Shown: positions 25,174 through 33,570 of the stretch, in pieces | Numbering within the stretch: position 1 is the first letter of the stretch | Layout of the letters: each line of letters starts with the position of its first letter | Source of the DNA: Pararhodobacter sp. CCB-MM2 | Lineage (GTDB): Bacteria > Pseudomonadota > Alphaproteobacteria > Rhodobacterales > Rhodobacteraceae | DNA: 64,000 nt | Direction: 5' to 3' | Assembly: GCF_001691415.1 (NCBI RefSeq) | Contig: NZ_LRRR01000001.1 | Coordinates: 62,001-126,000, forward strand | Position numbers and translations under genes: made by a program | Notes under the pieces: model-generated | What the model was told of the DNA's origin: nothing | Seen by the model: only the letters and a program-made list of their open reading frames with translations | Databases searched by the model: none

Positions 25174-27144
25174 TTATTCGGCCGCGATGCGCTGCGTCTG
25201 GCCAGGCACAACCTTGGCGTCGCGCATCTGCACGGTCGCCTTGAGCGCACCCTTGCGGCCGTCCTCGTAGCTGACCTCGGTCTCGGTGTAGACGCTCTCG
25301 GCGCCGTCATAGAGCCCGGCGATCAGGTCCGCGAATTTCTCGGCGACGATGTTGCGGCGCACCTTGCGGGTCCGGGTCATCTCGCCATCGTCGGCATCGA
25401 GTTCCTTGTGCAGCACGAGGAAGCGGTGGATCTGGCAGCCCGAGAGCATCGGGTCCTGCGCCACCGAGGCGTTCACCTCCTCGACATGCTCCTGGATCAT
25501 GCCCAAGACGCGCGGATGGCCCGCCAGTTCCTGATAGCTGGAATAGGCGATGTTGTTGCGTTCGGCCCAGTTGCCCACCGCCGTGAGGTCGATGTTGATG
25601 AAGGCCACACAGCGATCCCGGCCCGCGCCGAAGACCACGGCTTCGAGGATATTCGGGAAGAACTTCAGCTTGTTCTCGACGTATTTCGGCGCGAACAGGC
25701 TGCCATCGGCCATCTTGCCCACGTCCTTGGCGCGGTCGATGATCCGGAGATGGCCGGTTCCTTCCTCGAAGAAACCGGCGTCCCCCGTGGCTACCCAACC
25801 CTCGGCATCCTTGGTCGACGCGGTCGATTCCGGGTTCTTGTAATATTCGACGAAGACGCCCGGCGAGCGGTAGAAGACCTCGCCCGACTCGGCGATCTTC
25901 ACCTCGACGCCCGGCGAGGGCACGCCCACGGTGTCCGAACGGACTTCGCCATCGGGCTGCTGGGTGATGAAGACCGAGGCCTCGGTCTGGCCATAGAGCT
26001 GCTTCAGGTTGATCCCCAGCGAGCGGTAGAAATCGAAGATCTCCGGCCCGATCGCCTCACCCGCCGTATAGGCCACGCGGATGTTGGACAGCCCCAGCGT
26101 GTTCTTCAGCGGGCCATAGACCAGCATCTCACCCATGCGGTATTTCAGCTTGTCACCGCCCGAGACCGGCTTGCCGTCCAGAATGTCGCCGCCGACCTTG
26201 CGGGCATGCGCCATGTATTTGTCGAACATGCGCTTCTTGCTGGGCCCGGCGTCCTCCATGCGGATCATCACCGTGGTCAGCATGGTCTCGAACACGCGGG
26301 GCGGGGCGAAGAAATAGGTCGGCCCGATCTCGCGCAGGTCCGACATCATCGTCGTCGCGTTTTCCGGGCAGTTCACGCAGAAGCCGGCCCAGAACGCCTG
26401 CCCCATCGAGAAGATGAAATCCCCGACCCAGGCCATCGGCAGATAGGCAAGGATCTGATCCTTGTAGGTCAGCTTGTCGAATTCGCACGAGGCGCGGGCG
26501 GTTTCGATGATGTTGCGGTTGGACAGGACCACGCCCTTCGGCTTGCCCGTGGTGCCCGAGGTATAGAGCATCACGCAGGTGCTGTCGTAATCCAGCGCAT
26601 CGGTGCGTTTCTTCAGCTCGGGCTCGAAGCGGCTCTGGCCGGCGCGGCCTTCGGATTGCACATCCTCCAGCCAGTTCATGTGGCCGTGGTCGTATTTCCG
26701 CATGCCGCGCTTATCGAGATAGAGGATCTGCTCGATCCCCGAGACCTTCTCCTGAACCTCGATGACCTTGTCGACCTGCTCCTGATCGCCGCAGATCGCG
26801 AAGCGCGCGCCGCAATGTTCCAGCACATAGGCCATCTCTTCGGCCACCGCGTCCTGATACAGCGCGACCGGGATTGCCCCCACCGATTGCGCCGCGACCA
26901 TCGACCAGTACAGCGCCGGACGGTTGCGGCCGATGATCGCCACATGGTCGCCCTTGGCCATCCCCAGCGCGAGAAAGCCCAGAGCCATCGACCGGACCTC
27001 GTCCGCCGCCTGCTTCCAGGTCCAGGATTGCCAGATGCCGAATTCCTTCTCGCGATACGCGGTCAGGTTGCCCCATTGGCTGGCGTTGCGCGCCAGAAGG
27101 GCGGGCACGGATTGAAGCGCAGCTTGCGCAGCGTTGGTGGTCAA
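25174..27144 (-). CDS. Long-chain acyl-CoA synthetase-like AMP-dependent ligase
   Basis: A 656-aa adenylate-forming enzyme of the FadD15/long-chain group. The P-loop motif is YTSGTTGKPKGVVLSNRN (about residues 203-220), the adenine region QLYGQTEASVFITQQ, the hinge GWVATGDAGFF, and DRAKDVGKMADGSLFAPKYVE. TTG at 27144 is chosen as the start because GGAGGAG stands 8 bases before it and the upstream frame has no family sequence. It is the first gene of the liv-type cluster and would activate the imported acid with CoA. A PaaK-like ligase closes the same cluster, which is unusual. Confidence 0.87.
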   Translation of the reverse strand: MTTNAAQAALQSVPALLARNASQWGNLTAYREKEFGIWQSWTWKQAADEVRSMALGFLALGMAKGDHVAIIGRNRPALYWSMVAAQSVGAIPVALYQDAVAEEMAYVLEHCGARFAICGDQEQVDKVIEVQEKVSGIEQILYLDKRGMRKYDHGHMNWLEDVQSEGRAGQSRFEPELKKRTDALDYDSTCVMLYTSGTTGKPKGVVLSNRNIIETARASCEFDKLTYKDQILAYLPMAWVGDFIFSMGQAFWAGFCVNCPENATTMMSDLREIGPTYFFAPPRVFETMLTTVMIRMEDAGPSKKRMFDKYMAHARKVGGDILDGKPVSGGDKLKYRMGEMLVYGPLKNTLGLSNIRVAYTAGEAIGPEIFDFYRSLGINLKQLYGQTEASVFITQQPDGEVRSDTVGVPSPGVEVKIAESGEVFYRSPGVFVEYYKNPESTASTKDAEGWVATGDAGFFEEGTGHLRIIDRAKDVGKMADGSLFAPKYVENKLKFFPNILEAVVFGAGRDRCVAFINIDLTAVGNWAERNNIAYSSYQELAGHPRVLGMIQEHVEEVNASVAQDPMLSGCQIHRFLVLHKELDADDGEMTRTRKVRRNIVAEKFADLIAGLYDGAESVYTETEVSYEDGRKGALKATVQMRDAKVVPGQTQRIAAE

Positions 27145-27249
27145 CGGTCTCTCTCCTCCCAGGTCGCGCGACAGGCCCGCCTCCCACCGGTCCCGTCGCA
27201 CTCACCCATAGTCGTGGGGGGCGAGTTTTGCCGCAGTTTGTCGCAATCC

Positions 27250-27262
27250 TTACGAATTGTAA
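27250..27262 (-). promoter_or_regulatory. Small dyad upstream of the acyl-CoA-ligase cluster
   Basis: TTACGAATTGTAA: arms TTAC and GTAA with an AT-rich centre, 106 bases before the ligase start. It may be a regulator site, but it is short. Confidence 0.25.
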
Positions 27263-27275
27263 CAGGCGCGAATGT

Positions 27276-27734
27276 TCAGACGATCCGGACAGCAAGCTCT
27301 TCGGGCGCCGCGCCGGGCACTGACCAGAAGCTTTCAGAGCCGTCCGGCATCCGGGCAACAACCCTTTGAAGATCAATATGATTAACCTGTCGCCACAGGG
27401 CCCGTGCGACAGCCTCGACGGCAGTGTCCGGGGTCAGATTGTGATGCGGGCGCAGGGCCTTGGCCTCGGCGCGCCAGTCTTCGCGCGTGCCGAAACCTGC
27501 GGGCTTTGTTGCAAGATCCCAGCCTTCGACGAAAATCGCGCGGGGCACCGCCGGCAGGACCTGTGCGAAGGCGATTCCCTCCTCAGGCGTGAGCCGCCGT
27601 CGGAAGGTCTGCAACACGCCCTGAATGGCCGTATAGGCGACGTTGTCTGTCTCCAACCCGGCATAGTCGCGCACGTCATCGAGGAACGCCCGCCACTCGC
27701 GCGAGGCGTGGCGATAGGTCCAGGGCATGGGCAT
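27276..27734 (-). CDS. DUF2267 domain protein
   Basis: A 152-aa soluble protein whose length and pattern fit DUF2267: WRAFLDDVRDYAGLETDNVAYTAIQGVLQTFRRRLTPEEGIAFAQVLPAVPRAIFVEGWDL. The C-terminal part includes HHNLTPDTAVEAVARALWRQVNHIDLQRVVARMP. No catalytic residues are known for this family and no function is proposed. GGAGG lies 6 bases before the ATG at 27734. It sits upstream of the acyl-CoA-ligase cluster on the same strand, with 131 bases between. Confidence 0.75.
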   Translation of the reverse strand: MPMPWTYRHASREWRAFLDDVRDYAGLETDNVAYTAIQGVLQTFRRRLTPEEGIAFAQVLPAVPRAIFVEGWDLATKPAGFGTREDWRAEAKALRPHHNLTPDTAVEAVARALWRQVNHIDLQRVVARMPDGSESFWSVPGAAPEELAVRIV

Positions 27735-27867
27735 TCTCGGCCTCCGTCAACGAATCCGCAGCATCCTGCCCTGCCCCATGCCCCCGCGGCAACAGCACCC
27801 GCCTCATTCCCGAGTTATCCACCGTCTCTGCGTTGCAGCGGACTGGACCGGGGTTTAGGTCCGCGCC

Positions 27868-28836
27868 ATGCTCAGACCGATGATCAAACCCGCCGCCCCC
27901 GATTCCCGGCGCTTCCAGCGCTTGAACCTGTCCGCAGGCGTGGCCTCGGTCGGCGTGGCCATCACCTTGGTGTTGCTTAAGCTTTGGGCGCTGATCGCCA
28001 CGGGCGCGCTGTCGGTCGCAGCCTCATTGGCCGACAACGCGCTCGATGTGATGATGTCGGTCGCGGCGCTGGCTGCCATCGCCTATGCCGCCCGCCCGGC
28101 CGACAGCGACCACGCCTTCGGCCATTCCTCGGCCGAGGATCTGGCGGCGCTGGTGCAATCCGCGCTGGTCCTCGTCTCGGCCGGGATCATCGGCGCGATG
28201 GCCGTGAACCGCCTCTTGGCCGAGGACGCCATTGCTCCGCAGGCCGAGGGCGCGGGCATCGTGGTCATGGTCATCGCCGTAATCCTGACCGGCGCGCTGG
28301 TCCTGTGGCAGCGCTATGTCGCCAAGGCCACCGGCAACCGTGTCGTAGCCGCCGATTCGCTGCACTATCTCGGCGACCTCCTGCCCACTTCCGGCGTTCT
28401 GGTGGCGCTGGCCGCCTCGCGCTGGGGCGGCTATGCGCGGCTCGATGCGGTGATCGCGCTGCTCGCGGCGTTCTGGTTGGCGCGCTCAGGGATCAAGATC
28501 GGCCGTGGCGCCTGGGACGCGCTGATGGACCATGCTGCGCCGCCCGAAGTCTTGCGCCGGATCGACGTCATCGCCGCCGATTGGCCGGGCATCACCGGCC
28601 ATCACGAGGTCAAGACCCGGATGGCCGGGCACAAGACCTTCATCTCATTGCATGTGGAACTCGATGGCCGCCAGACGCTGAACGAGGCCCATGCCATCGC
28701 CGATGCGCTGGAGCATGAGCTGGAGGAGCAGATCACCGGCGCCGAGGTCATCATCCACCTCGATCCGGTCGGGCCGGGCTCGGGCCGTGTCGCGCGCGGG
28801 CATGAGCCGGGCGAACCCGTGGCGAACCGCGCCTAG
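27868..28836 (+). CDS. Cation diffusion facilitator (FieF/CzcD-like) metal efflux protein
   Basis: A 322-aa CDF transporter that exports divalent metal ions (Zn, Fe, Co or Cd) in exchange for protons. Six membrane segments are visible from about residue 22. The first metal site is formed by DNALD (about 55-59) in TM2 and its partner ADSLHYLGD (about 162-170) in TM5, with DHAFGHSSAEDL between TM2 and TM3. The cytoplasmic C-terminal domain has ITGHHEVKTRMAGHKTFISLHVELD, the usual dimer and metal-sensing region. Metal specificity cannot be read. Its stop overlaps the stop of the convergent DUF1801 gene. Confidence 0.88.
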   Translation: MLRPMIKPAAPDSRRFQRLNLSAGVASVGVAITLVLLKLWALIATGALSVAASLADNALDVMMSVAALAAIAYAARPADSDHAFGHSSAEDLAALVQSALVLVSAGIIGAMAVNRLLAEDAIAPQAEGAGIVVMVIAVILTGALVLWQRYVAKATGNRVVAADSLHYLGDLLPTSGVLVALAASRWGGYARLDAVIALLAAFWLARSGIKIGRGAWDALMDHAAPPEVLRRIDVIAADWPGITGHHEVKTRMAGHKTFISLHVELDGRQTLNEAHAIADALEHELEEQITGAEVIIHLDPVGPGSGRVARGHEPGEPVANRA

Positions 28837-29243
28837 ACCTTGCTAGAGCCGGGCAAACGGCTGGCCTGACGGATCCACTCGGCCAACTGGCCCTCGTCCA
28901 TCGGCAGGCCGGGGCCCAGATGCAGATAGCGCGTGTTGGGATCCTTCGAGCCCTCGGGCGGGAGCGGGTCCAGCTGCGCGCCGGCGAAGAACGCCAGTTT
29001 CACGTAGCGCTTCATGACGTGGAAGCTGAGGAAATACTCACCCCCCGGCAGTCCGTAGAACGGCGAGTTCCATTTCACGGCCTTTCGCACCTCGGGCAGA
29101 GTGGCCACGACCAGCGCATCCACCGCCTCGCAGGTCTCACGCTGCCAGCCGTCCAACGCGTCGAGATAGGCGCGAACGGGCGCTTCCCCCTCGCCTTTGG
29201 GAATTTGCGGATTACCTCCGGTCAGCATCGTCGGTTTGGCCAT
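28833..29243 (-). CDS. DUF1801 (YdhG-like) domain protein
   Basis: A 136-aa protein with the DUF1801 pattern: VRAYLDALDGWQRETCEAVDALVVATLPEVRKAVKWNSPFYGLPGGEYFLSFHVMKRYVKLAFFAGAQLDP. Members such as the Fra/YdhG iron-chaperone-like proteins have this fold, but the function is not settled. The ATG at 29243 has GGAGG just upstream. It is convergent with, and overlaps by three bases, the CDF transporter. Confidence 0.75.
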   Translation of the reverse strand: MAKPTMLTGGNPQIPKGEGEAPVRAYLDALDGWQRETCEAVDALVVATLPEVRKAVKWNSPFYGLPGGEYFLSFHVMKRYVKLAFFAGAQLDPLPPEGSKDPNTRYLHLGPGLPMDEGQLAEWIRQASRLPGSSKV

Positions 29244-29403
29244 GGGTGCCTCCTGCCGAAAGACGATAGCGCCCCGCTCGCGCCGCACAAGCTCCGCGCC
29301 TGCCTGTCCGGCGGGCATCGGCCGCCCCGTGCCGACCCGACCGCACCCCATCCCTTGCCCCGACCGCCCGGGGCCGCCATCCTATCGGCAGCCGGAGATC
29401 CGT

Positions 29404-30120
29404 ATGCTCGACACCCTACCCCGCCCCGCCCGCAAGCGCCGCATGGCCCTGACCGAAGCCCATGTCACCCGCGTCTTCCGCGAGGTGCCAGAAACTGACG
29501 ACCACCGCCCCGGCATGACCTTGCTGACCGAGGACGACAAACGCGCCATCGCCCGCGATCTGGTCGCGGAACTGGGCGACGCGCCGTTCTGGCTGTTCGC
29601 TTATGGCTCGCTGATCTGGAACCCGGCGTTTGAATTCGCCGAAGCCCGCCGCGCCACTGCGCATGGCTGGAAGCGCGACTTCTGCATCCATCTCGACGGC
29701 TGGCGCGGCACGCCCGAGCAGCCCGGCCTGATGCTGGCCCTCTCGCCCGGCGGCTCTTGTGTCGGCATGGCCTACCGCATGCCCGATGACGACCGCGAGG
29801 AGCGCATGTTCCGGCTCGTCGAGCGGGAGATGGGCTTCCATGAGCATCTCCGCTGGCTGAAATTCCTCAACCTGCGCGGCGGCGGCGAGTCGTTCCGGGC
29901 GCTGACCTTCTACTGCACCCCGCCCGAGGCGCCCCAGCGCCTGCACCTGCCGCTGGACGAACAGGCGAAGCGCATTGCGCTGGCTTGCGGGCCGAAGGGG
30001 GCGAATGTGGAATACCTGTTCAACACCGTCTCTCACCTTGAGGACAGCGGCATCCATGACAGCTATCTTTGGCGCATGCAGAAGCTGGTCGCGGCCGAAA
30101 TCGACGCGCTGGACGCCTAA
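29404..30120 (+). CDS. ChaC-like gamma-glutamylcyclotransferase
   Basis: A 238-aa ChaC family enzyme that cleaves the gamma-glutamyl bond of glutathione to give 5-oxoproline. The signature FWLFAYGSLIWNPAFEF is at about residues 63-79, and the catalytic glutamate is in EREMGFHEHLRWL (about 143-155). The region NVEYLFNTVSHLEDSGIHDSYLWRMQKLV is the usual C-terminal pattern. GGAG lies 7 bases before ATG 29404. Its stop overlaps the stop of the convergent DUF599 gene. Confidence 0.9.
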   Translation: MLDTLPRPARKRRMALTEAHVTRVFREVPETDDHRPGMTLLTEDDKRAIARDLVAELGDAPFWLFAYGSLIWNPAFEFAEARRATAHGWKRDFCIHLDGWRGTPEQPGLMLALSPGGSCVGMAYRMPDDDREERMFRLVEREMGFHEHLRWLKFLNLRGGGESFRALTFYCTPPEAPQRLHLPLDEQAKRIALACGPKGANVEYLFNTVSHLEDSGIHDSYLWRMQKLVAAEIDALDA

Positions 30121-30839
30121 GGTTTCGGCCAGTCGCGTGGCGGCGGGTTCAGCAGCACTTCGCGCGAATGCGAGGCGAAGTCGCGCGACCAGATCAGCCA
30201 GCTAACCACCGAAATCGCCGCCAGCAGCGCCCAAGGCCCCAGCAGCCACGCCATCGAGCCCAGCGCGAAATAGGTCGCGCGCAGGCCCCGGTTGAAGTTG
30301 AAGGCCGCGCGAATGTTGATCTCGGCCGACTGGCGCGCGCGGGGATAGGCCAACGGGTCGGCGGGGTCGTTCGGCACCGTCGACATCATGATCAAGGCAT
30401 AGCCGAACAGCCGGTTCGACCACAGGAACTTCAGGAAGGCATGCGACAGGAACAGCGCGGCCGGCAGCATCCGCGCTTCAAACGCCTGGGTCGAGGGGGC
30501 GGCCAGCGACAGGTCCGCCGCCACCTCCCGCAAGGGCTCGGGATTGCCGATCACCGCCAGCAAACCGCCCAAGGCCAGCAACGTCGTCGAGGCCAGCCAG
30601 TTGGTCGATTGCCTCAGGCCGCCCAGCACCGTCGCGTCATAGATCCGGGGCTGGCGGGTGACGAATTGCTCCAGCCATTCGCGCCGGTATTGCGCCATCA
30701 GGACGGTGACCGAGGGGGTCTTGGCGCTGGCCGTCTCGATCCGCCATTGCAGCGTGAACCACGCGATGGCGGTCAGCAGCAGCACCGCCCATTCCAGCGG
30801 TGAGATCAGCTCGAAAACTGCGGTCAGCGTCGTTGGCAC
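30117..30839 (-). CDS. DUF599 membrane protein
   Basis: A 240-aa protein of the DUF599 family with about four membrane segments (for example LEWAVLLLTAIAWFTLQW at about 15-32 and the C-terminal YFALGSMAWLLGPWALLAAISVVSWLIW). Conserved family parts seen are RREWLEQFVTRQPRIYDATVLGGLRQSTNWLASTTLLALGGLLA and RQSAEINIRAAFNFNRGLRATYFAL. No function is known. The start is a GTG at 30839 with AGGGG upstream. It diverges from glcDEF. Confidence 0.8.
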   Translation of the reverse strand: MPTTLTAVFELISPLEWAVLLLTAIAWFTLQWRIETASAKTPSVTVLMAQYRREWLEQFVTRQPRIYDATVLGGLRQSTNWLASTTLLALGGLLAVIGNPEPLREVAADLSLAAPSTQAFEARMLPAALFLSHAFLKFLWSNRLFGYALIMMSTVPNDPADPLAYPRARQSAEINIRAAFNFNRGLRATYFALGSMAWLLGPWALLAAISVVSWLIWSRDFASHSREVLLNPPPRDWPKP

Positions 30840-30913
30840 GATCGGGGCCCCTGTCCTTTTCCTCCCCTGTCCGACGGCCCCTGCCCGCCTGTCAACCCAA
30901 ACGGCGCCAAGCT

Positions 30914-30942
30914 CTGGACAGACCGGGTGAATTGGTTATATT
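30914..30942 (+). promoter_or_regulatory. glcDEF promoter
   Basis: CTGGAC (30914-30919), 17-base spacer, TATATT (30937-30942). The start site would fall about 25 bases before the glcD ATG. Confidence 0.55.
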
Positions 30943-30952
30943 TTCTTACCAA
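30932..30952 (+). promoter_or_regulatory. Operator-like dyad over the glcDEF -10 box
   Basis: Arms TTGGTTA and TTACCAA separated by 7 bases, matching at 6 of 7 positions. The TTGGT/ACCAA ends resemble sites of FadR/GlcC-type GntR regulators, and the dyad covers the predicted -10 box. Confidence 0.45.
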
Positions 30953-30972
30953 AGCGGCGAGAGGAGGACGCC

Positions 30973-32406
30973 ATGCAGATGCCAGCCCCCAGTGCTTCGG
31001 TTCTGGACCGGCGCGCCCGTATCGTGGCGCGCCTGCGCGATGTCCTGCCGGCCGAAGCCGTGATCGACGATCCGAACGAGACACGTGCCTATGAATGCGA
31101 CGGCCTCACCGCCTATCGCTGCCCGCCCTTGGCCGCCGTGCTGCCCGGCTCGACCGCCGAGGTCTCGGCCGTGCTGCGGATTTGCCATGAGGAAGGCGTG
31201 CCGGTTGTGCCGCGCGGGGCCGGAACCTCGCTCGCGGGCGGCGCGCTGCCGACGGCGGATTCGGTGATCTTGGGCGTTGCGCGGATGCGGGAGGTGCTGG
31301 AGACCGACTACGACAACCGCATCATCCGCGTGCAGACCGGCCGGACAAACCTCTCGGTCACCGGCGCGGTGGAAGCGGACGGGTTCTTCTACGCCCCCGA
31401 CCCCTCGTCGCAGCTGGCCTGCGCGATTGCCGGGAATATCGGCATGAATTCCGGCGGCGCCCATTGCCTGAAATACGGGGTGACGACCAACAACCTGCTG
31501 GGCGTAACGCTGGTGCAGATGGACGGCACCGTGGTCGAGATCGGCGGCGCGCATATGGACCCCTCGGGGCTGGACCTGCTGGGCGTCATCTGCGGCAGCG
31601 AGGGGCAATTGGGCGTCGTGACCGAAGCCACCCTGCGCATCCTGCCGAAGCCCGAGGGCGCGCGTCCGGTGCTGATCGGCTTCTCGGCCAACGAGATCGC
31701 CGGGGAATGCGTGTCCGACATCATCAAGGCCGGCATCCTGCCCGTCGCGATCGAATTCATGGACCGCCCCTGCATCGAGGCGACCGAGGCCTTCGCCCAT
31801 GCGGGCTATCCCGATTGCGAGGCCCTGCTGATCGTCGAGGTCGAGGGTTCGGACGATGAGATCGCCGAGCAGCTGGGCCTGATCCGCCAGATTGCCCAGC
31901 GCCACGACCCCGTGGAGTTCCGCGAGAGCCAGTCCGAGGACGAATCGAAGCGCATCTGGCTTGGCCGCAAATCCGCCTTTGGGGCGATGGGGCAGATCAA
32001 CGATTACATCTGTCTGGACGGCACGATCCCTGTCTCGGAACTGCCCTATGTCCTGCGCCGGATCGGTGAATTGTCCAAGGAATTCGGGCTGGATGTGGCC
32101 AATGTCTTCCATGCGGGCGACGGCAACATGCACCCGTTGATCCTGTTCAACGCCAACAAGCCCGGCGATCTGGAGACCTGCGAGGCGATGGGGGCCGAGA
32201 TCCTCAAGCTCTGCGTCGAGGTCGGCGGCTGCCTGACCGGCGAGCATGGCGTGGGGGTCGAGAAACGCGACCTGATGGACGTGCAATTCGCGCCGCAGGA
32301 TCTGGAAGCGCAGATGCGCGTGAAGGACGTGTTCGACCCGAAATGGCTGCTCAATCCGGCCAAGGTCTTCCCGCTGGCCCATAGCGAAGCGCGGCGCGCG
32401 GGCTGA
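30973..32406 (+). CDS. glcD: Glycolate oxidase subunit GlcD (FAD-binding)
   Basis: A 477-aa FAD-linked oxidase subunit that oxidises glycolate to glyoxylate with GlcE and GlcF at the inner membrane. The FAD-binding domain has VPVVPRGAGTSLAGGALP (about residues 76-93) and FFYAPDPSSQLACAIAGNIGMNSGGAHCLKYGVT. The C-terminal cap has NVFHAGDGNMHPLILF and GGCLTGEHGVGVEKRDLM, the residues expected at the substrate pocket. GGAGG stands 5 bases before the ATG. It is first in glcDEF. Confidence 0.95.
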   Translation: MQMPAPSASVLDRRARIVARLRDVLPAEAVIDDPNETRAYECDGLTAYRCPPLAAVLPGSTAEVSAVLRICHEEGVPVVPRGAGTSLAGGALPTADSVILGVARMREVLETDYDNRIIRVQTGRTNLSVTGAVEADGFFYAPDPSSQLACAIAGNIGMNSGGAHCLKYGVTTNNLLGVTLVQMDGTVVEIGGAHMDPSGLDLLGVICGSEGQLGVVTEATLRILPKPEGARPVLIGFSANEIAGECVSDIIKAGILPVAIEFMDRPCIEATEAFAHAGYPDCEALLIVEVEGSDDEIAEQLGLIRQIAQRHDPVEFRESQSEDESKRIWLGRKSAFGAMGQINDYICLDGTIPVSELPYVLRRIGELSKEFGLDVANVFHAGDGNMHPLILFNANKPGDLETCEAMGAEILKLCVEVGGCLTGEHGVGVEKRDLMDVQFAPQDLEAQMRVKDVFDPKWLLNPAKVFPLAHSEARRAG

Positions 32407-32436
32407 GGCCCAGCCGTGGTAGCGAAAGGAAATCCC

Positions 32437-33567
32437 ATGAGCGTCGACACCGCGTCGGTCCTCCGCCCGGCCTCGGAAGCCGATCTGTCCGAGGCGATCC
32501 GCGAGGCCTCCGCCCCAATCGCCATTCGTGGCGGCGGCACGCGGCCTGTCGGTCGCCCCCTGCCCGGCGCGGTGCTGGAAACCGGCGCGATGAGTGGCAT
32601 CACTCTCTACGAGCCCGGCGCCTTGACGCTGGTCGCCCGCGCCGGCACGCCCTTGGCCGAGGTCGAGGTCGCCCTCGCGGCCGAGGGCCAGCGCCTGCCG
32701 TTCGAGCCGATGGACTATCGGGGCCTTCTGGGCACCATGGGCACGCCAACGCTGGGCGGGATGGTCGCGGCCAATGCTTCGGGGCCCCGCCGCGTGGTCG
32801 CCGGGGCCTGCCGCGACAGCCTCATTGGCGTGCGCTTTGTCGACGGCATGGGAACGGTGGTGAAGAACGGCGGGCGGGTGATGAAGAACGTCACCGGCTA
32901 TGATCTGGTGAAACTGCTGGCGGGCAGCTGGGGGACCTTGGGCGTCCTCAGCGAGGTCTCGTTCAAGCTGCTCCCGCGCCCTGAGAGCGCGGCGACGTTG
33001 GTCTGGCAGGGGCTCGACGCGGCACAGGCGGTGGCGTTGATGTCGGCCGCCTTGGGGACGCCCTACGAGGTCAACGGCGCGGCGCATCTGCCGGACGGGC
33101 GGACGCTGCTGCGGATCGAGGGCTTTACCCGCTCCGTCGCCTACCGTGCCAATGAGCTGGCAGTCGCGCTGGCCCGTTTCGGCCGCTCAGTGACCCTGGA
33201 CCGCGAGGAAACCGCGACCCTTTGGGACGCCGTGCGCGACGTGGCGCCGTTCCACGGGCGCGAAGGCGATGTCTGGCGGCTGTCGGTGAAACCCTCGGAC
33301 GCGCCCGCGCTGGCTGCGAAGGCCGGAGGCGAAGCCTTGTTCGACTGGGGCGGCGGGTTGGTCTGGCTCCTGTTGCCGCAAGGCACCGATCTGCGCGCCA
33401 AACTCGGCGCGTTCAGCGGCCATGCGACCCTGATCCGCGCCAGCCTCGACACCCGTCGCACCATCCCGCCCTTCCAGCCCGAGCCCGCGCCGATCGCCGC
33501 GCTGACGCGGGGCCTGCGGCAGAAATTCGACCCGCGCGGGATCCTCAATCCCGGCCTGATGGAGTAA
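32437..33567 (+). CDS. glcE: Glycolate oxidase subunit GlcE
   Basis: A 376-aa FAD-binding-fold subunit, the smaller relative of GlcD in the same complex. The conserved stretches are IAIRGGGTRPVGRPLPG, GLLGTMGTPTLGGMVAANASGPRR and NVTGYDLVKLLAGSWGTLGVLSEVSFKLLP. The ATG at 32437 has AAGGA 7 bases upstream and lies 30 bases after glcD. The gene ends 3 bases before glcF. Confidence 0.93.
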   Translation: MSVDTASVLRPASEADLSEAIREASAPIAIRGGGTRPVGRPLPGAVLETGAMSGITLYEPGALTLVARAGTPLAEVEVALAAEGQRLPFEPMDYRGLLGTMGTPTLGGMVAANASGPRRVVAGACRDSLIGVRFVDGMGTVVKNGGRVMKNVTGYDLVKLLAGSWGTLGVLSEVSFKLLPRPESAATLVWQGLDAAQAVALMSAALGTPYEVNGAAHLPDGRTLLRIEGFTRSVAYRANELAVALARFGRSVTLDREETATLWDAVRDVAPFHGREGDVWRLSVKPSDAPALAAKAGGEALFDWGGGLVWLLLPQGTDLRAKLGAFSGHATLIRASLDTRRTIPPFQPEPAPIAALTRGLRQKFDPRGILNPGLME

Positions 33568-33570
33568 GCG

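Noticed and set aside
25927..25973. Frameshift or break in the acyl-CoA ligase, because TTG was the only likely start
   Set aside because: The frame is continuous through all adenylate-forming motifs, and TTG 27144 has a well-placed GGAGGAG.
24346..27369. A 1007-codon open frame on the plus strand
   Set aside because: Antisense to livG and the acyl-CoA ligase; no motif and no ribosome-binding site.
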